Origin: Pollutimonas bauzanensis
GTDB taxonomy: Bacteria; Pseudomonadota; Gammaproteobacteria; Burkholderiales; Burkholderiaceae_B
Assembly (NCBI RefSeq): GCF_900129885.1
Contig: NZ_FQXE01000004.1
Coordinates: 372,001 to 436,000 of the forward strand
DNA: 64,000 nt
Reading direction: 5' to 3'
Below, in pieces: positions 20,296-29,681 of the stretch. The translations under genes and the position numbers were made by a program. The notes beneath the pieces are model-generated. The model had not been told where the DNA came from. It was given only the letters and a program-made list of their open reading frames with translations, and searched no databases. How positions within the stretch are numbered: position 1 is the stretch's first letter; each line of letters opens with the position of its first letter.

Positions 20296-21717
20296 TTATC
20301 CTTTTAAGGTTTGTTCTAGTACGTGAAGAGCATGGTTGAGCTCGGTCTGCTTAGACCTCGCGTCGGCGATTTTTCGCACCGCGTGAAGCACGGTAGTGTG
20401 GTCGCGCCCGCCGAATAAATCGCCAATCTCGGGCAGACTCTTTTGGGTAAGCTCTTTGGCAAGATACATGGCCACCTGCCGCGGCATGGCGATATTGGCG
20501 GGACGGCGCTTGGAATACATATCGGCCACTTTGATCTTGTAGAAGTCGGCCACCGTCTTTTGTATGTTCTCGACCGTTATCTGGCCGTTCGAGACCGACA
20601 GCAGATCCTTGAGGGCGTCTTTGCAGACATCGACCGTAAGGACTTCGCGGCCATGGAAGCGCGCGTAGGCGGACACTTTGCGCAGCGCGCCTTCCAGTTC
20701 GCGCACATTGCTGCGCAAATGCTTGGCGATGAAGAAAGCGACTTCTTCGGGCATGGTCACGCCTTCGGTTTCGGCCTTGCGCAACAGAATGGCCACGCGC
20801 ATTTCGAGCTCGGGCGGCTCGATGGCGACGGTCAGGCCGGAATCGAAACGGGATATGAGCCGGCTGTCGATATTGGCCAATTCCTTGGGATAGGTATCGG
20901 ACGTGATGATGATTTGCTTGCGCTGCGCGACCATGGCCTCGAAGGCGTAGAAGAATTCTTCCTGGGTGCGGTTCTTGCCCGCGAAAAATTGTATGTCGTC
21001 TATCAGCAACAGATCGAGCGAATGGTAGTAGCGCTTGAATTCGTCGAAGGCCTTGCGCTGATACGCCTTGACCACATCGGACACGTATTGGTCGGCGTGC
21101 ACATAGCGCACGCGCGTGCCCTTGCCGTTGGCCAGCAGGGCATTGCCTATGGCGTGGATCAGGTGGGTCTTGCCCAGGCCCACGCCGCCGTACAAAAACA
21201 GCGGGTTGTAGGATACCCCGGGATTCTCGGCCACTTGCAGGGCCGCGGCGCGCGCCAGCTGGTTGGCCTTGCCGGTGACGAAGTTGTCGAAGGTGAGATC
21301 GGTGTTCAGGCGCGAACGGTCGTGCGCGAGTTCGGCCGCCGCGGCGTTGGCGGTGGAACTGGCCGGCGCGGGCGCAGCCGGCGCCGCCGCGGCAGGCGGG
21401 GAGGAGGACGCGTCGGGCCCCGCGCCCAGGCGCGCCGCCGGGCCGCTGCGCGCAGCAGGTGTCGAGGCCACAGAACCCGCCAACTCGAAAGCAACTTGCA
21501 CCGGGCGTTCGTACCATTCAGTCGCGAGCGTTTCGATCTGGTGCGAAAAATTCTTGCGCACCCAATCCAGCTTGAAACGATTAGGCGCGGAAACCCGCAG
21601 CACCGCCTGCGCCTCGTCGAACGCAAGGGGAACCAATGGGCGTATCCAGGCACTTATTTGCTGCGGAGGTAGGTCCTGCTCCAAACGCTGGATGCAAGTC
21701 TGCCAGAAATCTTTCAT
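20296..21717 (-). CDS. dnaA: Chromosomal replication initiator protein DnaA
   Basis: DnaA binds DnaA boxes and opens oriC. The chosen start gives 473 residues beginning [20 protein letters not shown], the conserved domain I; an in-frame ATG 66 bp upstream would add an unconserved leader. A Pro/Ala-rich linker (about residues 90-140) is followed by the AAA+ Walker A motif GGVGLGKTH near residue 177, Walker [11 protein letters not shown], and the C-terminal DNA-binding signature [17 protein letters not shown] DnaA box lies 47 bp upstream, consistent with autoregulation. Confidence 0.98.
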   Translation of the reverse strand: MKDFWQTCIQRLEQDLPPQQISAWIRPLVPLAFDEAQAVLRVSAPNRFKLDWVRKNFSHQIETLATEWYERPVQVAFELAGSVASTPAARSGPAARLGAGPDASSSPPAAAAPAAPAPASSTANAAAAELAHDRSRLNTDLTFDNFVTGKANQLARAAALQVAENPGVSYNPLFLYGGVGLGKTHLIHAIGNALLANGKGTRVRYVHADQYVSDVVKAYQRKAFDEFKRYYHSLDLLLIDDIQFFAGKNRTQEEFFYAFEAMVAQRKQIIITSDTYPKELANIDSRLISRFDSGLTVAIEPPELEMRVAILLRKAETEGVTMPEEVAFFIAKHLRSNVRELEGALRKVSAYARFHGREVLTVDVCKDALKDLLSVSNGQITVENIQKTVADFYKIKVADMYSKRRPANIAMPRQVAMYLAKELTQKSLPEIGDLFGGRDHTTVLHAVRKIADARSKQTELNHALHVLEQTLKG

Positions 21718-21932
21718 GTCCACCACTTCAGTAAACCTCGATTCTACCCTGTTGATGGGATAGTTATCCACAAGCCAGGTCAAGAACTATCCCTAGTATT
21801 TATGCTAACCGTTTGACTAAACTATAAAAATTTGATGAAATGGTGGGCTTTACAAGAATTTCTAACGCCGGGGCCGATACTACAGAGGATTTCTGTACGG
21901 GTTTCTGGTAGCTCTTTTATTTTGGATCTCCA
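21718..21932. other. dnaA-rpmH intergenic region: divergent promoters, possible part of oriC
   Basis: 215 AT-rich bp separate divergent dnaA and rpmH. One perfect DnaA box (TTATCCACA) is at 21764-21772. I could not find further good boxes by eye, so a full origin here is not shown; it may be a DnaA-autoregulated promoter, with the origin spread wider. Confidence 0.4.
21764..21772 (+). promoter_or_regulatory. Consensus DnaA box
   Basis: TTATCCACA matches the strong DnaA box consensus exactly, 47 bp upstream of the dnaA start codon. Confidence 0.85.
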
Positions 21933-22067
21933 ATGAAACGCACTTTCCAACCTTCCGTCACCCGTCGCAAGCGTACCCACGGTTTTCGCGTCCGCATGAA
22001 AACGCGTGGCGGCCGTGCCGTTATCAATGCGCGCCGTGCCAAAGGCCGCAAGCGCCTGGCCGTATAA
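21933..22067 (+). CDS. rpmH: 50S ribosomal protein L34
   Basis: The 44-residue, strongly basic protein [20 protein letters not shown]...[11 protein letters not shown] is the standard bacterial L34. It starts the rpmH-rnpA-yidD-yidC cluster, divergent from dnaA. A good start is set by the invariant N terminus. Confidence 0.97.
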   Translation: MKRTFQPSVTRRKRTHGFRVRMKTRGGRAVINARRAKGRKRLAV

Positions 22068-22116
22068 GCCCAAAAGCTTTTGCGCCCAGCCGATAGCTAC
22101 GGCTGGCGCAAGCTTT

Positions 22117-22485
22117 ATGCGCGCCACATTTCCTGCTGCGGCCCGCCTGCACCGCCCCTCGGAATATATGTCTGCCCTCAAGGGCAAACGTCTTGCCAGA
22201 GGGGCGTTGTTCGTTGTGACCACGCCGCGCGACGCCCCCGCGGGCCCGGACCCGGCCCGCGCCAGGCTCGGCCTTGTCATCGCCAAGCGCTACGCCGCGA
22301 AGTCCGTCACCCGCAATGCCATCAAGCGCGTCATACGCGAGGCCTTCCGGCAGAAGAGGCATGAGCTTCCTGCGCGCGACCTGGTTTTCCGCCTGCATTC
22401 GAAAGTCGGGCCGTTTACGCTCACCGAGCTTAAAATACTGGTGCGCAGCGAAATCGACGCCCTGCTCAACCGTGCCATGCAATGA
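22117..22485 (+). CDS. rnpA: Ribonuclease P protein component
   Basis: RnpA is the protein cofactor of RNase P, which matures tRNA 5' ends. The 122-residue form starting [17 protein letters not shown] fits the family; the open frame extends further upstream into rpmH, but that part is unconserved. The RNR-type signature [18 protein letters not shown] is present. It lies 49 bp after rpmH and overlaps yidD by 4 bp. Confidence 0.95.
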   Translation: MRATFPAAARLHRPSEYMSALKGKRLARGALFVVTTPRDAPAGPDPARARLGLVIAKRYAAKSVTRNAIKRVIREAFRQKRHELPARDLVFRLHSKVGPFTLTELKILVRSEIDALLNRAMQ

Positions 22486-22715
22486 TCAAGCCACTGCTCA
22501 TCGCACCCATCCGGTTCTACCGGTATTTTCTCAGCCCCTGGGTAGGCAGGAGCTGTCGCTTTACGCCCACATGTTCCACCTACACAATAGAAGCCATTGA
22601 AACACACGGCCCGATCAAAGGGCTCTGGCTGGGAACGCGGCGCATTGCGCGCTGCCATCCATGGTGCCCGGGCGGTTATGATCCGGTGCCAGAACCGAAA
22701 CACAGGTCCCGGTAG
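22482..22715 (+). CDS. yidD: Membrane protein insertion efficiency factor YidD
   Basis: The 77-residue protein has the full YidD pattern: [18 protein letters not shown], then [14 protein letters not shown], then [14 protein letters not shown]. It helps membrane protein insertion together with YidC, encoded downstream. Its ATG overlaps the rnpA stop (ATGA). Confidence 0.96.
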   Translation: MIKPLLIAPIRFYRYFLSPWVGRSCRFTPTCSTYTIEAIETHGPIKGLWLGTRRIARCHPWCPGGYDPVPEPKHRSR

Positions 22716-22842
22716 CGGGGGCGCACTGCCCAAAGCACCGGCCCGCTGCAGTTTTTTCGAATAATTTTCTGCTCATCTCAGATTCAGCTGAGCTACGTTA
22801 AACTGTTGGGCTTTTGCTCAGCTTTAACTTGAAACAGGCGCT

Positions 22843-24543
22843 ATGGATATCCGACGCACCATCCTCTGGATGATTTTCTCTTTCTCGCTCTTGCTGCTGT
22901 GGAACAACTGGCAAGTCCATAACGGCAAAGCATCGCTGTTTGGCTTCAGTTCCACCGCAAGCAAGACCGCAGCCCCGGCGCAGACGCCGTCCGCCGCCCC
23001 TGCCGACACGAGCGTCCCGGTTGCCGCCCCCGGCACGCCTGGCGCCCCTGTCGCCGACGCGGCCGGCGGCACCGTGCCCGGCGGCGCCGACAAGCAGGCA
23101 AGCGCTTCTGAAAAAGTCCAGATCAAGACAGATGTCTTCGACCTGACTTTCGATACGGCGGGCGCCCAGCTGGTCAAGGCCGAGCTGCTCAAGTATACGG
23201 CGCCCGGCGGCACCGGCCAGCCCATGGTATTGCTGGATAATTCGGCCTCGTCGGTATACCTGGCCCAGTCCGGCGTGATAGGCGCGCCGGCCGGCCAGAG
23301 CTATCCCACGCACCTGACCCCCTTCAAGCTGGTCTCTTCGCAGAACAGCCTCACGGGCGATACGCTCAAGGTGGTTTTCGAGTCCGAGGCGGATGGCGTC
23401 AAGGTCGTCAAGACCTACACCCTGCACAAGGGCCGTTACGATATCCAGGTCGAGCACGACATCTACAATCTGGGTGCGGCGCCCATCAATCCCGCCTTGT
23501 ATCTGCAATTGGTGCGCGACGGCAAGGACCCGTCCGACACCTCGTCGTTCTACAGCACCTTCACCGGCACGGCGCTGTATTCCGCCCAGGACAAATTCCA
23601 GAAGATAAAATTCTCGGACATCGACAAGGGCAAGGGCAGCTACACCAAGGAAGCCGACAACGGCTGGATAGGCATAGTCCAGCACTACTTCGCTTCGGCG
23701 TGGGTGCCCGCCGAAGGGGTGGTGCGCCACAACGAAGCCCTGCGCCTGTCCGACAACCTGTACGCCATCCGCAGCATCGAATCGGTCGGCGCCATCCAGC
23801 CCGGCGATCACAAGGCTGTGGAATCCAACCTCTGGGTCGGGCCGCAGGACCAGAAAGCCATGAGCGCGCTGGCCCCCGGCCTGGAACTCGTGGTCGACTA
23901 CGGCTGGCTGACCATCATCGCCAAGCCGCTGTTCAAGATCATGACCTGGCTGCACGCCATGCTGGGCAACTGGGGCTGGACGATAGTCGCGCTGACGCTG
24001 CTGATCAAGCTGGTGTTCTACCCCCTGTCGGCCGCCAGCTACCGCTCGATGGCCAAGATGAAACAGGTCACGCCGCGCATGCAGGCCCTGCGCGAGAAAT
24101 TCGGCGACGACAAGGCCAAGCTGAACGCGGCCATGATGGAAATGTACCGCAACGAGAAGATCAATCCGCTCGGCGGCTGCCTGCCCATGGTGGTGCAGAT
24201 TCCGGTGTTCATTTCCCTTTACTGGGTATTGCTGGGCAGCGTTGAAATGCGTGGCGCCCCATGGATACTCTGGATCCACGACCTGGCCGCCCGCGACCCG
24301 TGGTTCATCCTGCCCGCGTTCATGATGGCGACCATGTTCCTGCAGATCAAGCTCAACCCCACGCCTCCCGATCCCACCCAGGCCAAGATCATGATGATCA
24401 TGCCTCTGGTTTTCGGCGGCATGATGTTCTTCTTCCCTGCCGGCCTGGTGCTTTACTGGTGCGTGAACAACTCGGTGTCCATCGCCCAGCAGCGCTACAT
24501 CATGCACAAGCTGGACAAGGAAAAAGCCGCCGCCACGCGCTGA
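22843..24543 (+). CDS. yidC: Membrane protein insertase YidC
   Basis: The 566-residue insertase places proteins in the inner membrane alone or with SecYEG. The N terminus MDIRRTILWMIFSFSLLLLWNNW is the first membrane segment, followed by a Pro/Ala-rich linker and a periplasmic domain (about residues 90-340). The conserved core has helices from WGWTIVALTLLIKLVFYPLSA onward, plus KINPLGGCLPMVVQIPVFISLYWVL. The C terminus is short and basic. A double stop (TGA TAG) ends the gene. Confidence 0.97.
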   Translation: MDIRRTILWMIFSFSLLLLWNNWQVHNGKASLFGFSSTASKTAAPAQTPSAAPADTSVPVAAPGTPGAPVADAAGGTVPGGADKQASASEKVQIKTDVFDLTFDTAGAQLVKAELLKYTAPGGTGQPMVLLDNSASSVYLAQSGVIGAPAGQSYPTHLTPFKLVSSQNSLTGDTLKVVFESEADGVKVVKTYTLHKGRYDIQVEHDIYNLGAAPINPALYLQLVRDGKDPSDTSSFYSTFTGTALYSAQDKFQKIKFSDIDKGKGSYTKEADNGWIGIVQHYFASAWVPAEGVVRHNEALRLSDNLYAIRSIESVGAIQPGDHKAVESNLWVGPQDQKAMSALAPGLELVVDYGWLTIIAKPLFKIMTWLHAMLGNWGWTIVALTLLIKLVFYPLSAASYRSMAKMKQVTPRMQALREKFGDDKAKLNAAMMEMYRNEKINPLGGCLPMVVQIPVFISLYWVLLGSVEMRGAPWILWIHDLAARDPWFILPAFMMATMFLQIKLNPTPPDPTQAKIMMIMPLVFGGMMFFFPAGLVLYWCVNNSVSIAQQRYIMHKLDKEKAAATR

Positions 24544-24565
24544 TAGCGCATCGCCGGCCGACGAC

Positions 24566-24590
24566 AAGGGCGCCTTTCGCGGGCGCCCTT
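24566..24590. terminator. Inverted repeat after yidC, possible terminator
   Basis: Perfect 9-bp arms AAGGGCGCC and GGCGCCCTT with a 7-nt loop, 23 bp after the yidC stop. No T-run follows, so intrinsic termination would be weak or factor-assisted. Confidence 0.5.
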
Positions 24591-24766
24591 GCCATATCCG
24601 CCGGCGCCATGGCCGCCGCAGCCGGACGGCATTGGGTAATTCCCGATGGAAAAAGCTTTAGGCTTAATGTAAGTTGGCGATGCTGATGAATCACATCACC
24701 CAGAACGAACACTAGCATTGTCGGATTGCGGCCCTGCCGGGACCGCCGACGCGAACAGGAGACTTT

Positions 24767-25969
24767 ATGACCGCCCATACCCCGCCCGCCCGGCATCGCC
24801 GGTTCCTGCGCCACAGCCTGGCCGCCGCGGCGCTTCTCGGCGCCCTGGGCGCGAGCGCCAGCTTTGCGCAGCAGCCCCTGAAAATCGGCTTCATCGGCAC
24901 GCTGTCGGGTCCCGGCGGGGCGCTCGGACAAGACCAATACGACGCCTTCATGCTGGCGCTCGAGCAAAAGGGCGGGAAACTGGGCGGCGTTGCCGTGCAA
25001 GTCATACGCGAGGACGACCAGCTCAAGCCCGATGTGGGAGTACAGGCCGCCACCAAGCTGCTCAAAAGCGAGAACGTGGCCATCATCACCGGCGTGACCT
25101 TTTCCAACGTCATGATGGCCATCCACAAGCCGATCACCGACGCCGGCGTGTTCTTCATCGGCTCCAACGCCGGCCCCGCCCCCATCGCCGGCAAGTCCTG
25201 CTCGCCGTTCTTTTTCTCCACCTCCTGGGACAACGATCAGCTGCATGAAGCTGGGGGCCAGCTGGCATCCGACCTGGGCTATAAAAACATGTATGTGATG
25301 GCGGCCAATTATCAGGCGGGCCGCGATGCCGTGTCGGGCTTCAAGCGCGACTACAAGGGCAAGGTCATCGACGAGGCCTACACCCAGGTCAACCAGCCCG
25401 ACTATTCCGCCGAGATCGCCCTGCTGCAGGCGGCGGCGCCGGACGCGGTCTATGTGTTCTACCCGGGCGGCATGGGCATCAATTTCGTCAAGCAATACCG
25501 CCAGGCGGGCCTGCTGGGCAAGATTCCCCTGATCTCGGCGGCCTCCATCGACGGCAGCACCCTGCCCGCGCTCAAGTCGCTGGCCGTGGGCGTCATTACC
25601 AGCGCCCCTTACGCGCCGGACCTGGACAACCCGCAGAACAAGCAGTTTGTGACGGCCTTTGTAAAAGCCTACAAGCGCGTGCCGTCGATGTATGCGGCGC
25701 AGTCCTATGACGCGGCCAATTTGCTGGATTCGGCGATCGCCAAGGTCAAGGGCGACATCAGCGACAAAGAGGCCTTCCGCGGCGCGCTCAAGGCGGCCGA
25801 TTTCGCCTCGGTGCGGGGGCCTTTCAAGTTCGCCTCCAATCAATTCCCGGATGCCGGCTTCTACCGGGTCGATGTCGTGGCCGGCGCCGACGGGGCCGAG
25901 CTCAAGGCCGTCAGTCCCATAGACATCAAGACCCGCGCCAACTTCGCCGCCCAGTGCCCGATGAAGTAA
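24767..25969 (+). CDS. Branched-chain amino-acid-type ABC transporter, periplasmic binding protein (LivK family)
   Basis: The 400-residue exported protein has a signal peptide cleaved near SFAQQ, then KIGFIGTLSGPGG, the start of the type I periplasmic-binding fold. AGGAG five bases upstream sets the ATG. It is the first of five genes for a complete importer (binding protein, two permeases, two ATPases). In this family ligands include branched-chain amino acids, amides and aromatic acids, so the name does not fix the substrate. Confidence 0.92.
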   Translation: MTAHTPPARHRRFLRHSLAAAALLGALGASASFAQQPLKIGFIGTLSGPGGALGQDQYDAFMLALEQKGGKLGGVAVQVIREDDQLKPDVGVQAATKLLKSENVAIITGVTFSNVMMAIHKPITDAGVFFIGSNAGPAPIAGKSCSPFFFSTSWDNDQLHEAGGQLASDLGYKNMYVMAANYQAGRDAVSGFKRDYKGKVIDEAYTQVNQPDYSAEIALLQAAAPDAVYVFYPGGMGINFVKQYRQAGLLGKIPLISAASIDGSTLPALKSLAVGVITSAPYAPDLDNPQNKQFVTAFVKAYKRVPSMYAAQSYDAANLLDSAIAKVKGDISDKEAFRGALKAADFASVRGPFKFASNQFPDAGFYRVDVVAGADGAELKAVSPIDIKTRANFAAQCPMK

Positions 25970-26023
25970 ACTCCACCGCGGCCGGCTGCCAGGCCGGCCG
26001 CGAAGCATGACCCGGAGCCGCTA

Positions 26024-26944
26024 TTGAGCCCAGCATTATTTGTCATCCAGTTCCTGAACGGCCTGCAGCTGGGCGTTCTGCTGTTCCTGATGGCCGCCGG
26101 CCTGACGCTGGTTTTCGGCATCATGAACTTCGTCAATCTGGCGCATGGCTCGATGTACATGATGGGCGCTTTCTTCGCCGCCTCGATTTACGGCTACACG
26201 GATTCCTTCCTGTTGACCGCGGTGCTGCTGGTGCCCGCCATGCTGGCGCTGGGCCTCGCCCTTGAATGGATAGCACTGCGCAAGCTCTACCAGCGCGATC
26301 ACCTGGATCAGGTGCTGGCCACCTTCGGCCTGATACTGTTTTTCAATGAGCTGGCAAGAATGATATGGGGGCCCTCGCCTTTCTACATGGAAGTCCCCGA
26401 ATTCCTTGGCGGCACCATAGATCTTCTGGGCATACGCTATCCGGCCTATCGCTTCGTCATCATTTCGGCCGGGCTGCTGGTGGCGGCGGCTTGCTATCTG
26501 CTCATCCATCGCACCCGCGTAGGCATGCTGATACGGGCCGGGGCCACCAACCGGACCATGGTCGGCGCGCTGGGCGTGAACATCGTGCTGCTCAATTCCC
26601 TGCTGTTTGCCTTGGGCGCCGTGCTGGCGGGGGTGGCCGGCCTGCTGGCCGGGCCCATCATGTCGGTTCAGGCGGGCATGGGCGAGCCCATCCTCATCCT
26701 GACCATGGTGGTCATTGTCATAGGCGGCATAGGCTCGATACGCGGCGCCTTTTACGCCGCGCTTATCGTCGGCGTGGTCGATACCCTGGGCCGCACATTG
26801 CTGCCCTCCCTGTTGCGCAGCGTGCTGGAACGCAGCAGCGCCGACATTGCCGGCCCCGCGCTGGCGTCCATGATGATTTACCTGTTGATGGCGCTGGTGC
26901 TCGCCATCAAGCCCAAGGGACTCTTTCCCGTGCACAATACCTGA
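26024..26944 (+). CDS. ABC transporter permease, LivH family
   Basis: The 306-residue inner-membrane permease opens with FLNGLQLGVLLFLMAAGLTLVFGIMNFVNLAHG, the LivH signature. The start is TTG, supported by GGAG seven bases before it; the next in-frame ATG would remove part of the first helix. Conserved FALGAVLAGVAGLLAGP appears in the second half. It pairs with the LivM-type protein 9 bp downstream. Confidence 0.93.
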   Translation: MSPALFVIQFLNGLQLGVLLFLMAAGLTLVFGIMNFVNLAHGSMYMMGAFFAASIYGYTDSFLLTAVLLVPAMLALGLALEWIALRKLYQRDHLDQVLATFGLILFFNELARMIWGPSPFYMEVPEFLGGTIDLLGIRYPAYRFVIISAGLLVAAACYLLIHRTRVGMLIRAGATNRTMVGALGVNIVLLNSLLFALGAVLAGVAGLLAGPIMSVQAGMGEPILILTMVVIVIGGIGSIRGAFYAALIVGVVDTLGRTLLPSLLRSVLERSSADIAGPALASMMIYLLMALVLAIKPKGLFPVHNT

Positions 26945-26953
26945 GCGATACCG

Positions 26954-27961
26954 ATGAGCTTGACCTGCCTGATGCGAGCAAGATGGTCCAGCAGCGCCGT
27001 GCTGAGCACCGCATTGCTGATACTGCTGGCCCTGGTGCCGCTATACGCGCGCGGCGTTGCCGAACCCTTTGTCGTCACCCTGGCCACCCGCATACTGATT
27101 TTCGCCATCGCCGCGACTTCGCTGAACCTGATACTGGGCTACGGCGGGCTGGTCAGTTTCGGCCATGCCCTGTTCCTGGGGCTGGGCGTCTATGCCGCAG
27201 GCATACTGGGGTTTCACGGCATAGACAATGGCTGGCTGCAGCTGCTGGCCACCCTGGCCGTATGCGGCATCGTCGGCCTGGTCACCGGCAGCATCGCCCT
27301 GCGCACCAGCGGCATTTCCTTCATCATGATCACGCTGGCTTTCGCCCAGATGTTTTATTTCCTGTTTGTCAGCCTCAGCCAGTACGGCGGCGACGATGGC
27401 CTGAGGCTCGCCGGTGGCAGCAACTTCAGCGGGATCGACCTTGGCGCATCGCTGACGCTGTATTTCGCCTCGTTCATCGTGCTTTGCCTGAGCCTGTATG
27501 CCTGCCATCGCCTGGTCCATTCCCGTTTCGGCGTGGCCGTGCGGGCCAGCAAGATCAACGACCAGCGCATGAAGGCCCTGGGATTTCCCAGCTTCCGGTA
27601 CCGGCTGGCGCTGTATGTGATTTCGGCGGCACTGTGCGGCGTTGCCGGGCTGCTGTACGCCAACCTTACCCAGTTCGCGTCGCCCTCGTACATGTCGTGG
27701 ACCACCTCCGGCGAATTGATCGTCATGGTGATGCTGGGCGGAATGGGCACCCTGTTCGGCCCGCTGTTTGGGGCCCTGGCCATGATACTCGCCGAAGAAT
27801 GGCTCAAGTCGCTGACCGAGCACTGGATGGTGATCTTCGGCCCGCTGATCGTCCTGGTGGCGGCCACCAGCCGGCTGGGGCTGATGGGCCTGCTGGCCAT
27901 CCTGGACCGGCGCCGCGGCGCGAAGCCGGCAGCCATGGCGGCCGGCCAGGAGGCATCATGA
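26954..27961 (+). CDS. ABC transporter permease, LivM family
   Basis: The 335-residue membrane protein shows LNLILGYGGLVSFGHALFLG, the LivM hallmark, followed by the RMKALGFP EAA-like coupling loop. It forms the channel with the LivH subunit. Its stop overlaps the next gene's start as ATGA. Confidence 0.93.
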   Translation: MSLTCLMRARWSSSAVLSTALLILLALVPLYARGVAEPFVVTLATRILIFAIAATSLNLILGYGGLVSFGHALFLGLGVYAAGILGFHGIDNGWLQLLATLAVCGIVGLVTGSIALRTSGISFIMITLAFAQMFYFLFVSLSQYGGDDGLRLAGGSNFSGIDLGASLTLYFASFIVLCLSLYACHRLVHSRFGVAVRASKINDQRMKALGFPSFRYRLALYVISAALCGVAGLLYANLTQFASPSYMSWTTSGELIVMVMLGGMGTLFGPLFGALAMILAEEWLKSLTEHWMVIFGPLIVLVAATSRLGLMGLLAILDRRRGAKPAAMAAGQEAS

Positions 27962-28701
27962 GCCTGCTATCCGTGCGCAAGCTGGTCAAGCGCTATGGCG
28001 GCCTGACCGCTACCGACCACTTCGATTTCGATGTACAGGCTGGAGAAACGCATGCCATCATCGGCCCCAATGGCGCCGGAAAGAGTACGCTCATAGGCCA
28101 ATTGGCCGGCGAGATCCGGCCCGATTCCGGACAGATCTTCTTCAGTGGCCAGGACATCACCAAGGAACGCGTCGAAAAGCGCGCGCTGCGCGGCGTGGCG
28201 CGCTCATATCAGATCACCTCCATATTCCCGCCCTTTACCGCTCTGCAGAACGTCATGCTCACGGTGCAGGCGCACCAGGGCCACAGCTTCCGCTTCTGGT
28301 CTCCGGCCGGAAAGCAGCAATCGCTCATCGCGCCGGCGCAAGAAGCGCTCGAGCGGGTCGGACTGGGCCGGCACCTGCATGTTCCGGTCTCCGACATGGC
28401 CCACGGCCAGCAACGCCAGCTGGAGCTCGCCATGGTGCTGGCCGGCCAGCCCCGCCTGCTGCTGCTGGACGAACCCATGGCCGGGATGAGCCAGGCCGAA
28501 TCCCTGCAGATGACCGAACTGCTGCTGAGCCTCAAGGGCCAGTACGGCATCGTCCTGGTCGAGCACGATATGGACGCCGTTTTCAAACTGGCCGATCGCA
28601 TCACCGTCCTGGTATATGGGCGCGGCATCGCTTGCGGCAGCGCCGGCGACATCCGCCGCAACCCCGAAGTCAGGACCGCGTATCTGGGAGACGATGCCTG
28701 A
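27958..28701 (+). CDS. ABC transporter ATP-binding protein, LivG family
   Basis: The 247-residue ATPase has Walker A GPNGAGKST, signature region MAHGQQRQLELAMVL, Walker B LLLLDEPMAGM and the H-loop VEHD. The signature reads AHGQQRQ in place of LSGGQ, as is common in LivG. The long open frame begins far upstream, but conserved sequence starts at this ATG, which overlaps the LivM stop; its own stop overlaps the livF ATG (TGATG). Confidence 0.93.
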   Translation: MSLLSVRKLVKRYGGLTATDHFDFDVQAGETHAIIGPNGAGKSTLIGQLAGEIRPDSGQIFFSGQDITKERVEKRALRGVARSYQITSIFPPFTALQNVMLTVQAHQGHSFRFWSPAGKQQSLIAPAQEALERVGLGRHLHVPVSDMAHGQQRQLELAMVLAGQPRLLLLDEPMAGMSQAESLQMTELLLSLKGQYGIVLVEHDMDAVFKLADRITVLVYGRGIACGSAGDIRRNPEVRTAYLGDDA

Positions 28702-29414
28702 TGCCGGCGCCCTTGCTTGAAGTCAATGATATCGACGCCTGCTATGGCAGCAGCCAGGCCCTGTTCGGCATGGATTTCCGGGTGCATGCCGGGCAATTCG
28801 TGACCCTTCTGGGACGCAACGGCATGGGCAAATCCACCAGCATCAAATCCATCGTCGGCCTGATGGCGCCCACGCGCGGCTCCATCCGTTTTGCCGGGCG
28901 CGACATCGGAGGCCAGCCTTCCTACAAGATAGCCCGCGCCGGCATCGGCCTGGTGCCTGAAGGACGCCAGATCTTCGCGAATCTGAGCGTTCATGAAAAC
29001 CTGGTCGCCACGGCCCACAACCGGCAGCATTCGGCAAGGCCTTGGAATCTGGAAAGAATCTACGCGCTGTTCCCGCGCCTGGCCGAAAGGTCGGGCAACC
29101 TGGGCTCCAACCTTTCCGGCGGCGAACAGCAAATGCTGGCCATAGGCCGCGCGCTGATGACCAACCCGCGGCTATTGATACTGGACGAGGCCACCGAAGG
29201 GCTGGCGCCCATCATCCGCGGCGAGATCTGGCGCTGCCTGGCCGAACTCAAGAACACCGGCCTGGCGATACTCTGCATAGACAAGAACCTGAACTCCCTG
29301 CTGCCTTTGGCCGACCATCACTACATTGTCGAGAAAGGCCGGGTGGTATGGGCCGGCACTTCCGCCGAGCTGGGGGAACAGCGCGCGCAACTGCAACCCT
29401 ATATGGGAATTTGA
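28701..29414 (+). CDS. ABC transporter ATP-binding protein, LivF family
   Basis: The 237-residue second ATPase has Walker A GRNGMGKST, signature LSGGEQQMLAIGRAL and Walker B LILDEATEGLAP. The LivF-type DACYGSSQALFG start is present. The ATG is chosen for its 1-bp overlap with the preceding stop; an in-frame start 69 bp upstream would lie within livG. This is the last gene of the importer operon. Confidence 0.93.
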   Translation: MPAPLLEVNDIDACYGSSQALFGMDFRVHAGQFVTLLGRNGMGKSTSIKSIVGLMAPTRGSIRFAGRDIGGQPSYKIARAGIGLVPEGRQIFANLSVHENLVATAHNRQHSARPWNLERIYALFPRLAERSGNLGSNLSGGEQQMLAIGRALMTNPRLLILDEATEGLAPIIRGEIWRCLAELKNTGLAILCIDKNLNSLLPLADHHYIVEKGRVVWAGTSAELGEQRAQLQPYMGI

Positions 29415-29433
29415 CCACGAGCCTAAGCGCAAG

Positions 29434-29453
29434 CCTCGCCCTTCAGGGCGAGG
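29434..29453 (+). terminator. Hairpin 19 bp after the Liv operon
   Basis: CCTCGCCC, loop TTCA, GGGCGAGG: a perfect 8-bp stem followed by TTAAG. A short T-run only, but placement fits transcription termination of the importer operon. Confidence 0.55.
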
Positions 29454-29513
29454 TTAAGCGAGGCAAGACCAATGCGGCGCCGAAGGCGCCCCCGCGCGCC
29501 CCGGCCCTGATGT

Positions 29514-29550
29514 ATAGTCTCTGACTATCGTTGTGTTGATATCAATCAAT
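29514..29550 (+). promoter_or_regulatory. OxyR-like binding site upstream of catalase
   Basis: ATAG, 7 bases, CTAT, 7 bases, TTGA, 7 bases, CAAT. This matches the tetrad spacing of the OxyR consensus ATAG-N7-CTAT-N7-ATAG-N7-CTAT, with the first two quarter-sites perfect and the others degenerate. It lies about 130 bp upstream of katA, a classic OxyR target. Confidence 0.55.
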
Positions 29551-29681
29551 TTCACTTTCCGGCCTTGGCTCTATAAACTCCCTTCAATGCCTGCTTTCTC
29601 AAGCGAACAGTCTCCGCGTTCGCCGACGAAGCAGCCGTATTCGCCAATGTTGTCCTTAGTACCCATCACCGAAGGCTTGCC

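Noticed and set aside
26365-27957. A long N-terminal extension of the LivG-type ATPase
   Set aside because: The upstream part is an out-of-frame reading of the two permease genes; LivG homology starts at 27958 with an ATGA overlap.
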